DNA of 64,000 nt from Sipunculus nudus (lineage: Eukaryota; Annelida; Sipuncula; Golfingiida; Sipunculidae), in contig CM049322.1 of NCBI GenBank assembly GCA_026874595.1, forward strand, positions 49,393,340 through 49,457,339, written 5' to 3'. The notes beneath the pieces are model-generated. The model saw only the letters and a program-made list of their open reading frames with translations. It searched no databases and was not told where the DNA came from. The translations under genes were made by a program, and so were the position numbers. Position 1 is the stretch's first letter. The number at the start of each line of letters is the position of its first letter. Shown here in pieces: positions 33,730 to 44,112 of this stretch.

Positions 33730-34160
33730 GTGGTCAGCCCCATGCTTCAGACTCAAGATAAGTTTGATGTTTTGGCCTGATATTTTGACCTATGTGTCTT
33801 TGATGGCTTTCTCGTTCACAAGACAGGTGTAACCACCTACAATGACTTTTGCACAGTGTGTGACTTTTGTGCCTGCTTATTTCTATAGAGGAATTTGATA
33901 TGTCATCCTGAAATTGGGCATTTGTATAAATCTCTGATAGCTTTGTTGTATACAAGACTGGTGGGGCCAGCTACAATCATTTTTGTGTTGTGTGCACCCA
34001 TGCCAGAATTTCTGCAGTGATGTTTTATGTAGTTGTTTCTTATTTATAATGTTTATTACTTGCATTGTTCATATACATGAGAAGTATAGTCCAGCATTGA
34101 AGCATTATACCTGGTGTTATACCAATGCACAGGTTTGCATTAGGCCTGTTGGCCTTGTTA
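33730..34160 (+). mobile_element. Family A core fragment
   Basis: 'gatggctttctcgttcacaagacaggtg..accacctacaat' and 'gatagctttgttgtatacaagactggtgg' repeat about 135-140 bp apart, as in the half-units of the family A core. No family A ends are present. Confidence 0.55.
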
Positions 34161-34236
34161 TATAAATCACCAGATATAAAAGCAAGTGTTTGCTCTCATA
34201 ATATGTGGATGTTTACCTGGATTTAGGATGGCTTTT

Positions 34237-37200
34237 TAGCTCAGCTGACTGTAAGTCATCTGAGCTATAGCGATCACTCTTTGTCCGTCTGTCCGCCCGT
34301 CTGTCCGTTAACCTAGCACAAATTGTAACCGCTGGACCTAGAATCTTGTAACTTTACATTCTGAGAGGTCCATAAAAAATCTCCTTGGAAACCAGAAATT
34401 AGGTCTCTGTTACCCATATCCCTCGAGCTATGGGGCCCCAAAGTAATCCCAGAATATTAAAAAATTTCATAAAAAAAAATTTCAATATCTCATTAACTAC
34501 ACCACTGATGGTCATGATTTTTTGCATACCTATTGATCATGAAAAGTTTCATCAGTTCCTGCAGACTTGTGGGGCCACCTGTATTTTTCAATTTTTTACG
34601 AATTTTTTTCTTTATATTTGAGACCTTTAAAAATTGTGAACATCTGTTAACAGGGCACAAATCGTAAAGACTGGACCTAGAATCTTAATTCTTGACACAC
34701 TGAGTGGTACCCCCCCCCCCCCCCCCCCCCGCCCAAGAATAATAAAAAATTTCATACAAGAACTTCAATATCTCATTAACAATATCACTGATGGTCATTA
34801 TTTTTTGCATACATATTGATCATGAGATGTTTCATCAGTGTCTGCAGACTTGGGGCGCCACCTGAATTTTTCGATTTTTTACAAATTCTTTTCTCTATTT
34901 TTGAGACCTTTAAAAATGTGAACATCTGTAAACAGGGCACAAATTGTAAAGACTGGACCTAGAATCTTCATTCTTGATACACAGGGAGACCCATGAAAAG
35001 TCTCCATGGAAACCTGAAATTAGGTCTCTGTTACCCATATCCTTTGAGCTATGGCACTCCAAAGTACAGCTCAGAATAATGGAAAAATTGATACAAAAGC
35101 TGAAGTATCTGAACATCTAATGCAGAGATCACCATAATTGTTTGTATGGATATTGATCATGGAGTGTTTCATCAGTTTCAGCAGACTGGTGGCACCACCT
35201 GTATTTGTTCAGGTTTTTCTATTTTTGACACTTTTAAAGAAATGAAAATCTGTTAACAGGGCACAAATCATAACAGCTGGACCTAGAATCTTCATTCTTG
35301 ACACACTGGGAGACCCATGAAAAGTCTCCATGGAAACCTTAAATTAGGTTTCTGTTACCCATATCCTTCAAGCTATAGGACTCAGAAGTATCCCTCAGAA
35401 TAATGGAAAATTTGATACAAAAGCTGAAGTATCTGAACAACTAATGCAAAGATCACCATGATTCTTTGCATGGATATTGATTATGGAGTGTTTCTTCAGT
35501 TTTTGCAGACTGGTGGCACCACCTGTATTTGTTCGGGTTTTTTCCCCATTTTTTTCTCTATTTTTGAGACCTTTAAGGGTGCCGTCATTTGTTAACATGG
35601 CACAAATTGTAACAACAGGACCTAGAATCTTCATTCTTGCCATGCAAGGAGGCCCATGAAAAGTGTCTGTGGAAACCTGAAATTAGGTCTCTGTTACCCA
35701 TATCCTTCAAGCTATAGGACTCCGAAGTATCCCTCAGAATAATGGAAAATTTGATACAAAAGCTGAAGTATCTGAACAACTAATGCAGAGATCACCATGA
35801 TTCTTTGCATGGATATTAACCATTAAGTGTTTTTAGCTCAGCTGACTATAAGTCATCTGAGCTATAGTCGTGGTCCATTGTCCGTCCGTCTGTCCGTCCG
35901 TCCGTAGATGTGGCATGTTTTGAAACCGTAAGACCTAGGAATCCAAAATTCGGCTGACTATAAGTCATCTGAGCTATAGTCGTGGTCCATTGTCCGTCCG
36001 TCTGTCCGTCCGTCCGTCCGTCCATCCGTCCGTAGATGTGGCACGTTTTGAAACCGCAAGACCTAGGAATCCAAAATTCGGCAAAATGTTAGATGTCCCC
36101 AAGATCTACTACCAAACCGAAAACTGGGTCTTTGCAACTTCGTTCCTTGAGAAATTAAGGAAAAACCTCAATTTTTAAATAAAAACCTATTTTCACACTT
36201 CAGGACTGCCTAATATCAAAACTACTCATCTGTTTTTCCTCATATTTACTATAAATATTCCTCTATATAGTTCCTATGTACATGCCAGAAATTATGTCTG
36301 TATTATTTAATTTTAAAAAGTTATGGGCCAAAACATAATGCATTTTGTAAAAATTCAGGAAAAATATTTGATCACTTAACACCAAAAAAAGTTTAACCTA
36401 TGGGCCTTTTTTCCAGTAATATAATTTTAATTAATCAAAATTAAATTGTATACCCAAAATTAGATGAAAATCTTTTAAATTTTTTAAAATATTAATAAAA
36501 ATAAAAAATTGGTACCTTAAATTTTGCCCAAATTTGACCATGGCACATTTTTTTCCTATAAGTACTGTGAATTTTATTTACACAGCATGTTTTTGTTAGC
36601 ATTTCTACCGTAAACACCAAAAATTTGAAACCAGTTGATCAAAAACTGTAGATTTTATTCAAGTTTTCAAGCACCATGTAACATATTGTTTACATCAAGC
36701 TAGTGTTATGCAGTTTGCAAGAGCCCAGCTCCCCAGCTTCAGCTCTAAGTTCCTTAAATTCGGCATACAGTTAGATGTCTCCAAAATCCCCTACCATGCA
36801 AAGAATTTGGTCACTAGGACTTAATACCTTCGAGATATTAATGAAAAACTTCATTTTTCCATTAAAAACCCATTGTTACACTTCAAGACTGCCAAATATC
36901 AAAACCACTAATCTGACTTTAATCATAAATAATATACATATTTTTCAATCTCTATGCACATGCCAGAATGATGTCAGTATTGCGTAATTGTTTTAAGTTA
37001 TGGGCCCAAACATAATGCACTTTGTAAAAAATCAAGAAATATATTTACTCCCTTAACAAGGGCATTTGCTGAAGCTAGAGATTTTTTTGTCAGGGATGTA
37101 ACATTACTTAATCAAGATTCAATTGAATACCCAAAATTAGTTCTGAATTTTTCAAATTTTATAAGTTATTAGTATAAATATAAAATTAGTACCTTAAATT

Positions 37201-38736
37201 TTGCCCAACTGTGACCATGGCACTTTTGTTTCCCGTGAGCATTGTTGATATAATTTTCATATCATGCACACATAAGGATTTCAGCTTTTTAGTTTAGAAA
37301 GCTGAAAGAAATTGGCCAAAAATTGTAGCTTTTATTAATGTTTTTTATGAGACCCTGTCAGACTTTGGCTCTCTCCAGCCCCTCTTGAGTCACCTGTATT
37401 ATGCATGCTTGAGGCGAGGCATACACGGAATCCAGGCAGCTTATGGCCAGCCACAGTTGATCCAGGTGTCCAACCCAGCTCATCTAGTAGTTTTAACCAA
37501 CAACATAACAATAAACAATAAATTAATAAATTTTTATTGGTTTTTAATAACAAATTAAAGAAAAATAGAAAAGGAATTTGTTAGTTTATAATAACAGGAA
37601 ATTAACTTGCAGTTTTTGATGATATAAGAATCTTGTATGGATGGGTAGAATGTCACGTATTCCAAATAACACCATGCAGTCACCTATGGCATTTTTCAGT
37701 TCAATTTTAATGATAAAGACGTAAATCAAATTATTCATTACTAATCATTAGGGATCATATGAAGGAAATTAATGATAGACAAAGATGCAGTTGATAATAT
37801 TAATCTAGATTCCTACTGTGTCTAGTGTGTACATTGATGTGAAATTAGTCCAAAATGAATTTTTACAGTTATTTTTTAATATAAATAAAAGCCATAAAAC
37901 CAGGTACTTATGATCATTATTTAAATGTGTGAGTTTTGTATATTCTGGATTCTCAACATCATTGTTTGGTGTAAACTGTAATTGTATTTAAATACGAATA
38001 TGATTATGTACTCCATTATAAAATTTCTTGCATAAAGAATGGGAATTCAGGTAAAAATGAAAGTATATGAATACTCATGCAAATACTTTCAAAATGTATT
38101 CATGAATGCATTCATGAATATATTCTTTAATATTATTTTAATAATCATTTCAGTTATATTTCATTTTACAAAATCATATGATTCTCTTATTATTTTTAAT
38201 AAAAATTATATTTGGGACAATATTTGTAATTTTTTTTAATAAATAGTTAAACTCTTATATTATATGTTCTGCTTATAAGTTATATGACCAAGTCAAAATC
38301 TGTGTGACAATAGTACTCCATTTGTTAATAAAATAAATGAAATCAATCCTCTTCCCTGTCTCCAAAGGAACCATCAAAATCATACATAAGCTAAACAACA
38401 ACAACATAAATACAGCTTATATTTATTACCACACAAAACCAGCATGTACCTCATTTCTAAATAATATTTTTTTATCATATATAACAGCTGAGCGTCGTGA
38501 CCCATAGGTCCCTTGTTATTAGTTTCTGCAGACTGGTGGAACCACCTGTATTTTTTTTTAAGTTTATGCATTTTTTCTCTATTTTTGAGATATATAAATA
38601 CAGTCACAATCTTGGCCTATTGGTTAATCTGTTTGATGCTTCAGTTGAATGGGTATATACTACCATTCAGATGATAAAATTTCCTTTGGCGAATCTCTTC
38701 CCAGTCAGCTGAGCATCATGACCCATGGGTCACATG
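34237..38736 (+). mobile_element. Family C element (outer), split by an inner copy
   Basis: The 5' hairpin (AGCTCAG/CTGAGCT) starts at 34238. Core units are marked by GCACAAATCGTAA-type blocks at about 34316, 34655, 34938, 35261 and 35601, each with 'gcagactggtggcaccacctgtatt'. At 35831 the array is cut by another family C element and resumes at 38516 with 'ttagtttctgcagactggtgg'. The 3' end has CAGCTGAGCATCATG, the palindrome GACCCATGGGTC (38720-38731) and CACATG. The left flank 'ggatttaggatggctttt' also occurs, unoccupied, near 45330. A poly(C) run of about 20 lies at 34710-34730. Confidence 0.75.
35831..38515 (+). mobile_element. Family C element (inner), inserted in the outer copy
   Basis: 5' hairpin arms AGCTCAG (35835-35841) and CTGAGCT (35857-35863). 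Two core units are marked by ATGTCCCCAAGATC at 36087 and ATGTCTCCAAAATC at 36774, about 687 bp apart, the same unit as 28984-29664. The 3' end is CAGCTGAGCGTCGTG, GACCCATAGGTC, CCTTG (38515) then TT. The flanks rejoin into the outer core unit, so the insertion point is between T residues with no extra duplication. The leader (35839-35952) is duplicated at 35953-36070. No protein is encoded. Confidence 0.78.
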
Positions 38737-39198
38737 TATAATAATTGAACTAGTTTAAGCTGACTCACTGTGTAAATAAGTGTATATATTTGAAGTGTTT
38801 TGTAGGTAGAATAAATTGTTAGATGGGTAACATATTTAAGAAGTTAAGTATCATATGGAGTTTTCAGTCCCCAGTTTTCAAATATGGATATTCTTAACTT
38901 GTATCAACTCATAAACAGCCTACATTCAAATGAAAAGTCCTGATTTCATAAAACCAACAATTTATAACTTCTCTTATCAACATTTTCAACTAAATATATG
39001 TATATATTCTTGTCTTTATTACATATATCAGATCCAGATCAGGGTTAAGGCCAGACTTAATCCCGATCGGGATTTGGTCTGGACCAATCAGGAATTGGTC
39101 CAGACCAGATCCCGATCAGGATTTGGTCTGAACAAGGGCTGGACCAGATCCCGATCGGGGTTTAGGCCGGACCAAATCCCAATCGGGATCTGGGCCTT

Positions 39199-39250
<52 letters not shown>

Positions 39251-39459
39251 CTAAAGTGTTTTATCCTAAAAAAGTTAATGTATCTATTAGATGGGCTTAA
39301 AACAGACACTTAGGAAAAACAGCATTCATGCCACCTGGTGGCCATACCACAAAACATAACATCAAGATTTTCAAGTTCCATATGTGTTTATTCTCCTTAT
39401 TTTGGAGTTGTGGTGCATGGGCCAGATGGCACTTTTTTCCAAACCATCTTATGTTTAAC
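38737..39459. other. Spacer with palindromic minisatellite and (AT)n
   Basis: Between 39040 and 39195 ATCCCGATCGGGAT, GGTCTGGACCA and close variants are repeated in both orientations. An (AT)n run follows at 39202-39248. No gene. Confidence 0.6.
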
Positions 39460-39660
39460 AGGCACATGTGGACTGTGTTGACACACAAACAGAACCATAT
39501 CACAGTCCGGAACAGGTTGACTGGAGATACTTTGTGCCGGGTTGGCTTTGCTTGGAAACTTCTGTATTCAGCCACCATGAACTAATAGCATGAGATGAAA
39601 CAAACCTTATTGCATGTGTTTGTATACCTTTAAAATTAAATCAAGCCTTGTATCAAAGTA
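39460..39660. repeat. Segment related to the 3' flank of ANAPC13
   Basis: 'acaggcacatgtggactgtgttgacacacaaacag', 'gaacaggttgactg' and 'ccatgaactaatagcatgagat' align in order with 54785-54930 and 60470-60620. Identity is partial. Either an old dispersed repeat or a duplicated flank. Confidence 0.4.
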
Positions 39661-39903
39661 CTAAACAAGAAACCTGGCAAATTACTTGTTAAAGTGTTAA
39701 ATGTAAAATCATTTGACCCACCTTGTATCAAGGTATTAAGAAATTCCTGCAAAATCATTTAAGACTAAATAACAGCTGCTTTTTTCCTACATTGACTGTG
39801 TACAGGTTTTCTGTCAGCCCTTGGGATTTCCAACATAATATTGTTTTACCGGTACTGTGTATCTGTCAGAATATGTATTAAGGATTCACTGTTTCATTTT
39901 CAG

Positions 39904-39992
39904 GTAACTGGCCTTCTGCAAACCCTTCAAATAAAGATTTAAGAAGACAAACACTACAGCCTTTGAATAAGGAATAAAAACAACAACAGAGA
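39904..39992 (+). other. 5' untranslated part of the zinc-finger exon
   Basis: TTCATTTTCAG (ending 39903) is a good splice acceptor. An in-frame TAA at 39975-39977 lies between it and the ATG at 39993. So coding starts in this exon and at least one non-coding exon probably lies upstream; it was not located. Confidence 0.5.
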
Positions 39993-42149
39993 ATGGAAGG
40001 ACAACTGAATAACAATCAGGATTTGATCCATCCGCCCCCTCTTTGTCAGGTCACGTGTAATAATGTAACAGTGAAGAGAGAGGAACAAACCTTACACACG
40101 TCTAAGATGTCATACTTAGGTGATACAAACTCGGTGGAAAATCTTTATAAAAGAGTGAATGAAGTCACCACAATGAGAGTCCAAGGGACTCCAGTGAACC
40201 TAGTGACTAAGTGTCCACTACCAAATGTGAATATAGATACCAAACAACCTGATGGTTCTACTGATATGAATTTAGAGACCAACCAAACAGACATGTCTCC
40301 TGATTTAAATATTAAAAGGGAACAATGTGATTATTATGAGAGTCTTGATATAAAGAGTTCAAGATTCAAAACTGAAAATACCCTCCATGATGCAAACAAA
40401 AATGTGCACAAAGACTGTCAGCTTGAAATTTCAAGAGTTTACACAGTAGAGAGTACTGTAGATGAACCATCTTTGTCTTCCCAAACCAGGGCAGGATTTG
40501 ATGGTGATTCCTTGCATGGAGCAATAAAGGACAATTTAAGTTCATCAAGAGACAATCAGATTGATAGTAAGAATGCTACAAAGCCCTTGTTAACCACAGT
40601 TGAGGAGGATGTTTTTGTACAATCAGGCTTCGGTTTGATTCCTGTTTCTGTAGTTACACTCAGGAAGCAAGATCATGGTAAAGCTACCCCAGTGTCACAG
40701 GTGCATCCAGCTGAAAGACATCCCAAAACACCATCCTGGAAAGCTACCTCATCGTGTGAACGCAATAATAATGAAACTCCCATTGGAGTTGCTCAGACTT
40801 TGGAAAGTGAATATTCACCTTATTTTTCTCAGGTTGTCAAGTCAAAATCACAATTCTCCAAACAGAAATCATTGGTTCACAACGGAAGTACTGCAGTACT
40901 CTCTTACCAACAGAAAAGACTGAGCTGTGTGTCTCATACAAAAACGGAGCAAGACTTATGCCCGAGATATATAATTCCAACTTTGATTCGAGAACAAGAT
41001 TTACGGCGAAGATCATGTTGTAAAGATGTTAGGATTATTTTGCACAGGATCAATTATCCTGTAAAGAGTGAAACTCAGAAAGCAAATTCAAATATTAGTA
41101 AACACAAAGTAGCTGACAAGACGGTTTCTGGTAAGAGTAAACCTAGAAAAAAGAATGTTCGATCACGAAACTTTGATAGAAATGCTAAACCCGGGAGTAA
41201 AGACGTGAGATCATACAAGTTGGAGACAAATACACAGCTAACAAATAAGACCAAGCCAGGAAGACTGAATCAACCAATGAAAATCAGGGAGATAAATTCT
41301 GAGGATGTGCTCACTTCAGTATCCCCAGGGCCACCTGATGGAGATATGATCAAGCACGAGTCAGAGGGCACTAATCGTGAAAACTTTTATAAAATGCAGA
41401 ACTGTTATAGAAGACAGAGGAAATCATATCCTGGAACGGACGGTAAAGATGGGGTTGGATCTAGAGGCAATATGGATTCATTGTTTTCTGAAAAAGCCAA
41501 GAAAATTCATGAGGTAGAAGCAAAAGAAGTCAAGAAGGAACCTTCAAACAAAACCGACAGAAGGTATCAGTGTAACATTTGTCACAAAGAGTTCAAACAG
41601 TCCGGCCATATGAGAAGGCACTTATTCAGCCATGATGAAAATAAGCCATTCGAGTGTAAGATTTGTAACGCAGGATTTAAACGACGAGACACCCTCAATG
41701 TTCACATGCGGGCACACACTGGCGATGCACGCTATGCTTGTCAGGATTGTGGGAAGAAATTCATGACAAGTGACCGATTATTACGTCACACAAGAATTCA
41801 CACAGGTGAGAAACTGTATGCATGTAAAATGTGCAGTAAAAGATTCACCCAAAACGGAGATTTGGTTAAACACATGGCTACCCACTCAAAAGTGAAGAAG
41901 TTTCCATGTAGTATATGCAGCCGCTCCTATTCACAGCATTTTGTATTGAAGAGACATATGCTGGAATCACATTCGGAGAAAAAGTATCAGTGTTACACAT
42001 GTCTTAAAAAGTTTACTCGGCTAACTACTCTCAGAGATCACATGAAACTTCACGAAGTCAAGAGAAAGAAACCTGGCGTAAATCAGATGGTGATAAAAGA
42101 AGAAAACATTGGCTCCCGTGAAGTAATTGTCAAAAGGGAAAGTAAATAG
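39993..42149 (+). CDS. C2H2 zinc-finger protein, six fingers
   Basis: A single 718-codon exon. The C-terminal quarter (about 525-687) holds six contiguous C2H2 fingers: YQCNICHKEF, FECKICNAGF, YACQDCGKKF, YACKMCSKRF, FPCSICSRSY and YQCYTCLKKF. Linkers range from TGEKLY-like to shorter variants; finger five has an H-x4-H end. Residues 1-520 are hydrophilic and low in predicted structure, without a KRAB, BTB or ZAD domain. Seven SUMO-type motifs (V/I-K-x-E) occur, including K28, K108 and two near the C-terminus. By family, a nuclear DNA-binding transcription regulator. The target is unknown and no ortholog is claimed. The start is the first ATG after an in-frame stop. Confidence 0.9.
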   Translation: MEGQLNNNQDLIHPPPLCQVTCNNVTVKREEQTLHTSKMSYLGDTNSVENLYKRVNEVTTMRVQGTPVNLVTKCPLPNVNIDTKQPDGSTDMNLETNQTDMSPDLNIKREQCDYYESLDIKSSRFKTENTLHDANKNVHKDCQLEISRVYTVESTVDEPSLSSQTRAGFDGDSLHGAIKDNLSSSRDNQIDSKNATKPLLTTVEEDVFVQSGFGLIPVSVVTLRKQDHGKATPVSQVHPAERHPKTPSWKATSSCERNNNETPIGVAQTLESEYSPYFSQVVKSKSQFSKQKSLVHNGSTAVLSYQQKRLSCVSHTKTEQDLCPRYIIPTLIREQDLRRRSCCKDVRIILHRINYPVKSETQKANSNISKHKVADKTVSGKSKPRKKNVRSRNFDRNAKPGSKDVRSYKLETNTQLTNKTKPGRLNQPMKIREINSEDVLTSVSPGPPDGDMIKHESEGTNRENFYKMQNCYRRQRKSYPGTDGKDGVGSRGNMDSLFSEKAKKIHEVEAKEVKKEPSNKTDRRYQCNICHKEFKQSGHMRRHLFSHDENKPFECKICNAGFKRRDTLNVHMRAHTGDARYACQDCGKKFMTSDRLLRHTRIHTGEKLYACKMCSKRFTQNGDLVKHMATHSKVKKFPCSICSRSYSQHFVLKRHMLESHSEKKYQCYTCLKKFTRLTTLRDHMKLHEVKRKKPGVNQMVIKEENIGSREVIVKRESK

Positions 42150-43342
42150 AAATAAAAGCTCATGCAGTTTTGGTTCACCTATAAGTTTCCCCCCGATTCT
42201 GTACCAAGAACATTTGACTAAACGCTGTGGCATAAATTTGTCTACTGGGCCTTTTAAACATTTTATAACAGGACTTTGTCCATTTGATCATCATTGGGAT
42301 ATCATATTTATCCTGTTAAATAACAACATGTAAGCATATGTTCTTAGCATATTATATAAGTGTACACATTTTCTGATAATGTCACTAACTGCCAAAGTAA
42401 TGCCTGTCACTGTTCAGATCACTAGCTGGCTGACAGCTTCTGTAAGTACATGTATATTGTCACTGATATTGCTTGCTGTCTGAAAGCTGTTGTCTATTGG
42501 CTCACTGGGTCACATACTGTTTTCTAGCTGTACGCCTAACCTTCGTACTGGGCAACTTATGTGAAACTAACGGTGAATTCTACCTCTCTTTAGGAACACA
42601 GTAAATTTTGTCAGCCGGCAGGTTGATGCACAATATGTACTTTGGGGGTAGGTTTTGATGTGGATGACTTACTTGCACAGCACTGCTTTTTGGAGCCACT
42701 GGCTCAAATAGTCACTTGATATCCAGTGAGGCCTTGAAAAATCTCATCCTTGGAAACTTGAAATTAGGTCACGGTGACCCAGTTCTACGAGGTATGAGCC
42801 AAACATGCAGAAGACTACTGAGCAAAGACTTGTGTTTTTTTTCCGTTTGAATAATGTCTCCTCAAACCTTGAAGACAACCACATACACGGTTTGATAAGA
42901 ACCATGCAGGGTGGGGATGCTTTGGTAGACCTGTTTTTCGTAAGCCTCTTCTTGACGACACTTCTAAATGCATTCCTTTTGGGCCCCTATGCTACTTGGC
43001 AAGAGTACAGGGGAATAGGTAATGGTTCAGTTGGGGAGGTTTCTCATGTCAATATTCAGTATGAGAGAAGATAGACTTGTCATTGGCATATGACTTTCAT
43101 TACATCACAGTATAGTACTGAGGGTCAGTGTGCCAAGTTTTCCTGTTGCTTGCTTTAGAGATTCCCTCGGGAATCCGACTGTATTTTTTCCGTGTCACTG
43201 CACACCTTTGACTCAATTCCAGTCAATTTTTGTAAGATATACTGGTCGTCTGTATTATTGGCCATGCAAGGTTATTTTTTATTATTTAAAAAATCTGATG
43301 ACAACCTAAAAACATATTTTCATGTGTCTCTGTAGAAATAAA
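42150..43342 (+). other. Probable 3' UTR of the zinc-finger gene
   Basis: No coding potential. AATAAA at 42151-42156 lies too close to the stop to be the main signal. A better one is at 43337-43342. A further TTAATAAAATGG lies near 43859. The 42720-42790 part ('cttggaaacttgaaattaggtcacggtgaccc') resembles family C core sequence, so part of the UTR may derive from a repeat. Confidence 0.4.
43337..43342 (+). terminator. Candidate poly(A) signal
   Basis: AATAAA about 1.2 kb after the zinc-finger stop codon, followed by T- and G-rich sequence. Confidence 0.35.
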
Positions 43343-44112
43343 AATGGAGAATCGACCCGAAAGCTGAATGAGCACCATACCAGTAGGCGTATTGTATAAT
43401 ATGTCATGTAATTGTGGGATCAGAACAATACAGATAGTTATGTAATGCCAAATGGTCTGTGTTCATGAATTTTTGTTTTACTTCATATACTTTTGTTTTA
43501 TATCAATATATTTTTGATTGATTCATTTATATTCGAATTAATAACTGATGGAATCTCTTGCTTTAAACTTTTAGATGAAACAAGAGTTGATGGCCCCAGT
43601 CATATTAGTATATTAGAGTTAAGTATATAGGGTTTAACAGAATATATAAGCAGTTAATATGACTCATTTAGTGACCCTTGCAATAGCCTTTTATAAGTAT
43701 GATAACACTTTAAGTTAGATAATGTATTGGATACCTTCTAGTTTGTTAAACGGTAAGCGTTTAGTCTCAATGTGTACTTGTGTATCATCTAGATCATACG
43801 TTTATTTTTCTACACAAATTACAATGTTTATATTCAAATCTATCCTTACTGTAAATTTTAATAAAATGGTTTTTTTTTCTCAAGCTCTGGCTCCTTGGTA
43901 TGTATTTGTTGTGCATTGTGCTGTCAAATAGAGAACCATATACTTACATGAGTGGGTGTCGTGTCTCGGTGCTCCCCATGTAACGGGCTGCTAATTCAGT
44001 TGTATCCCAAGAATGAGAAGAATGGGAAATATGGTTTCAGCGCGCGCGCGCCGCAACTGAGACCAACCTTGTACACATTAACTAAAAAATAAATGTTTCG
44101 CTCCCTTTTTTT
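43343..44112. other. Intergenic
   Basis: No gene. A (GC)n run (GCGCGCGCGCG) lies at 44040-44050, a rare CpG-dense spot. Confidence 0.4.
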
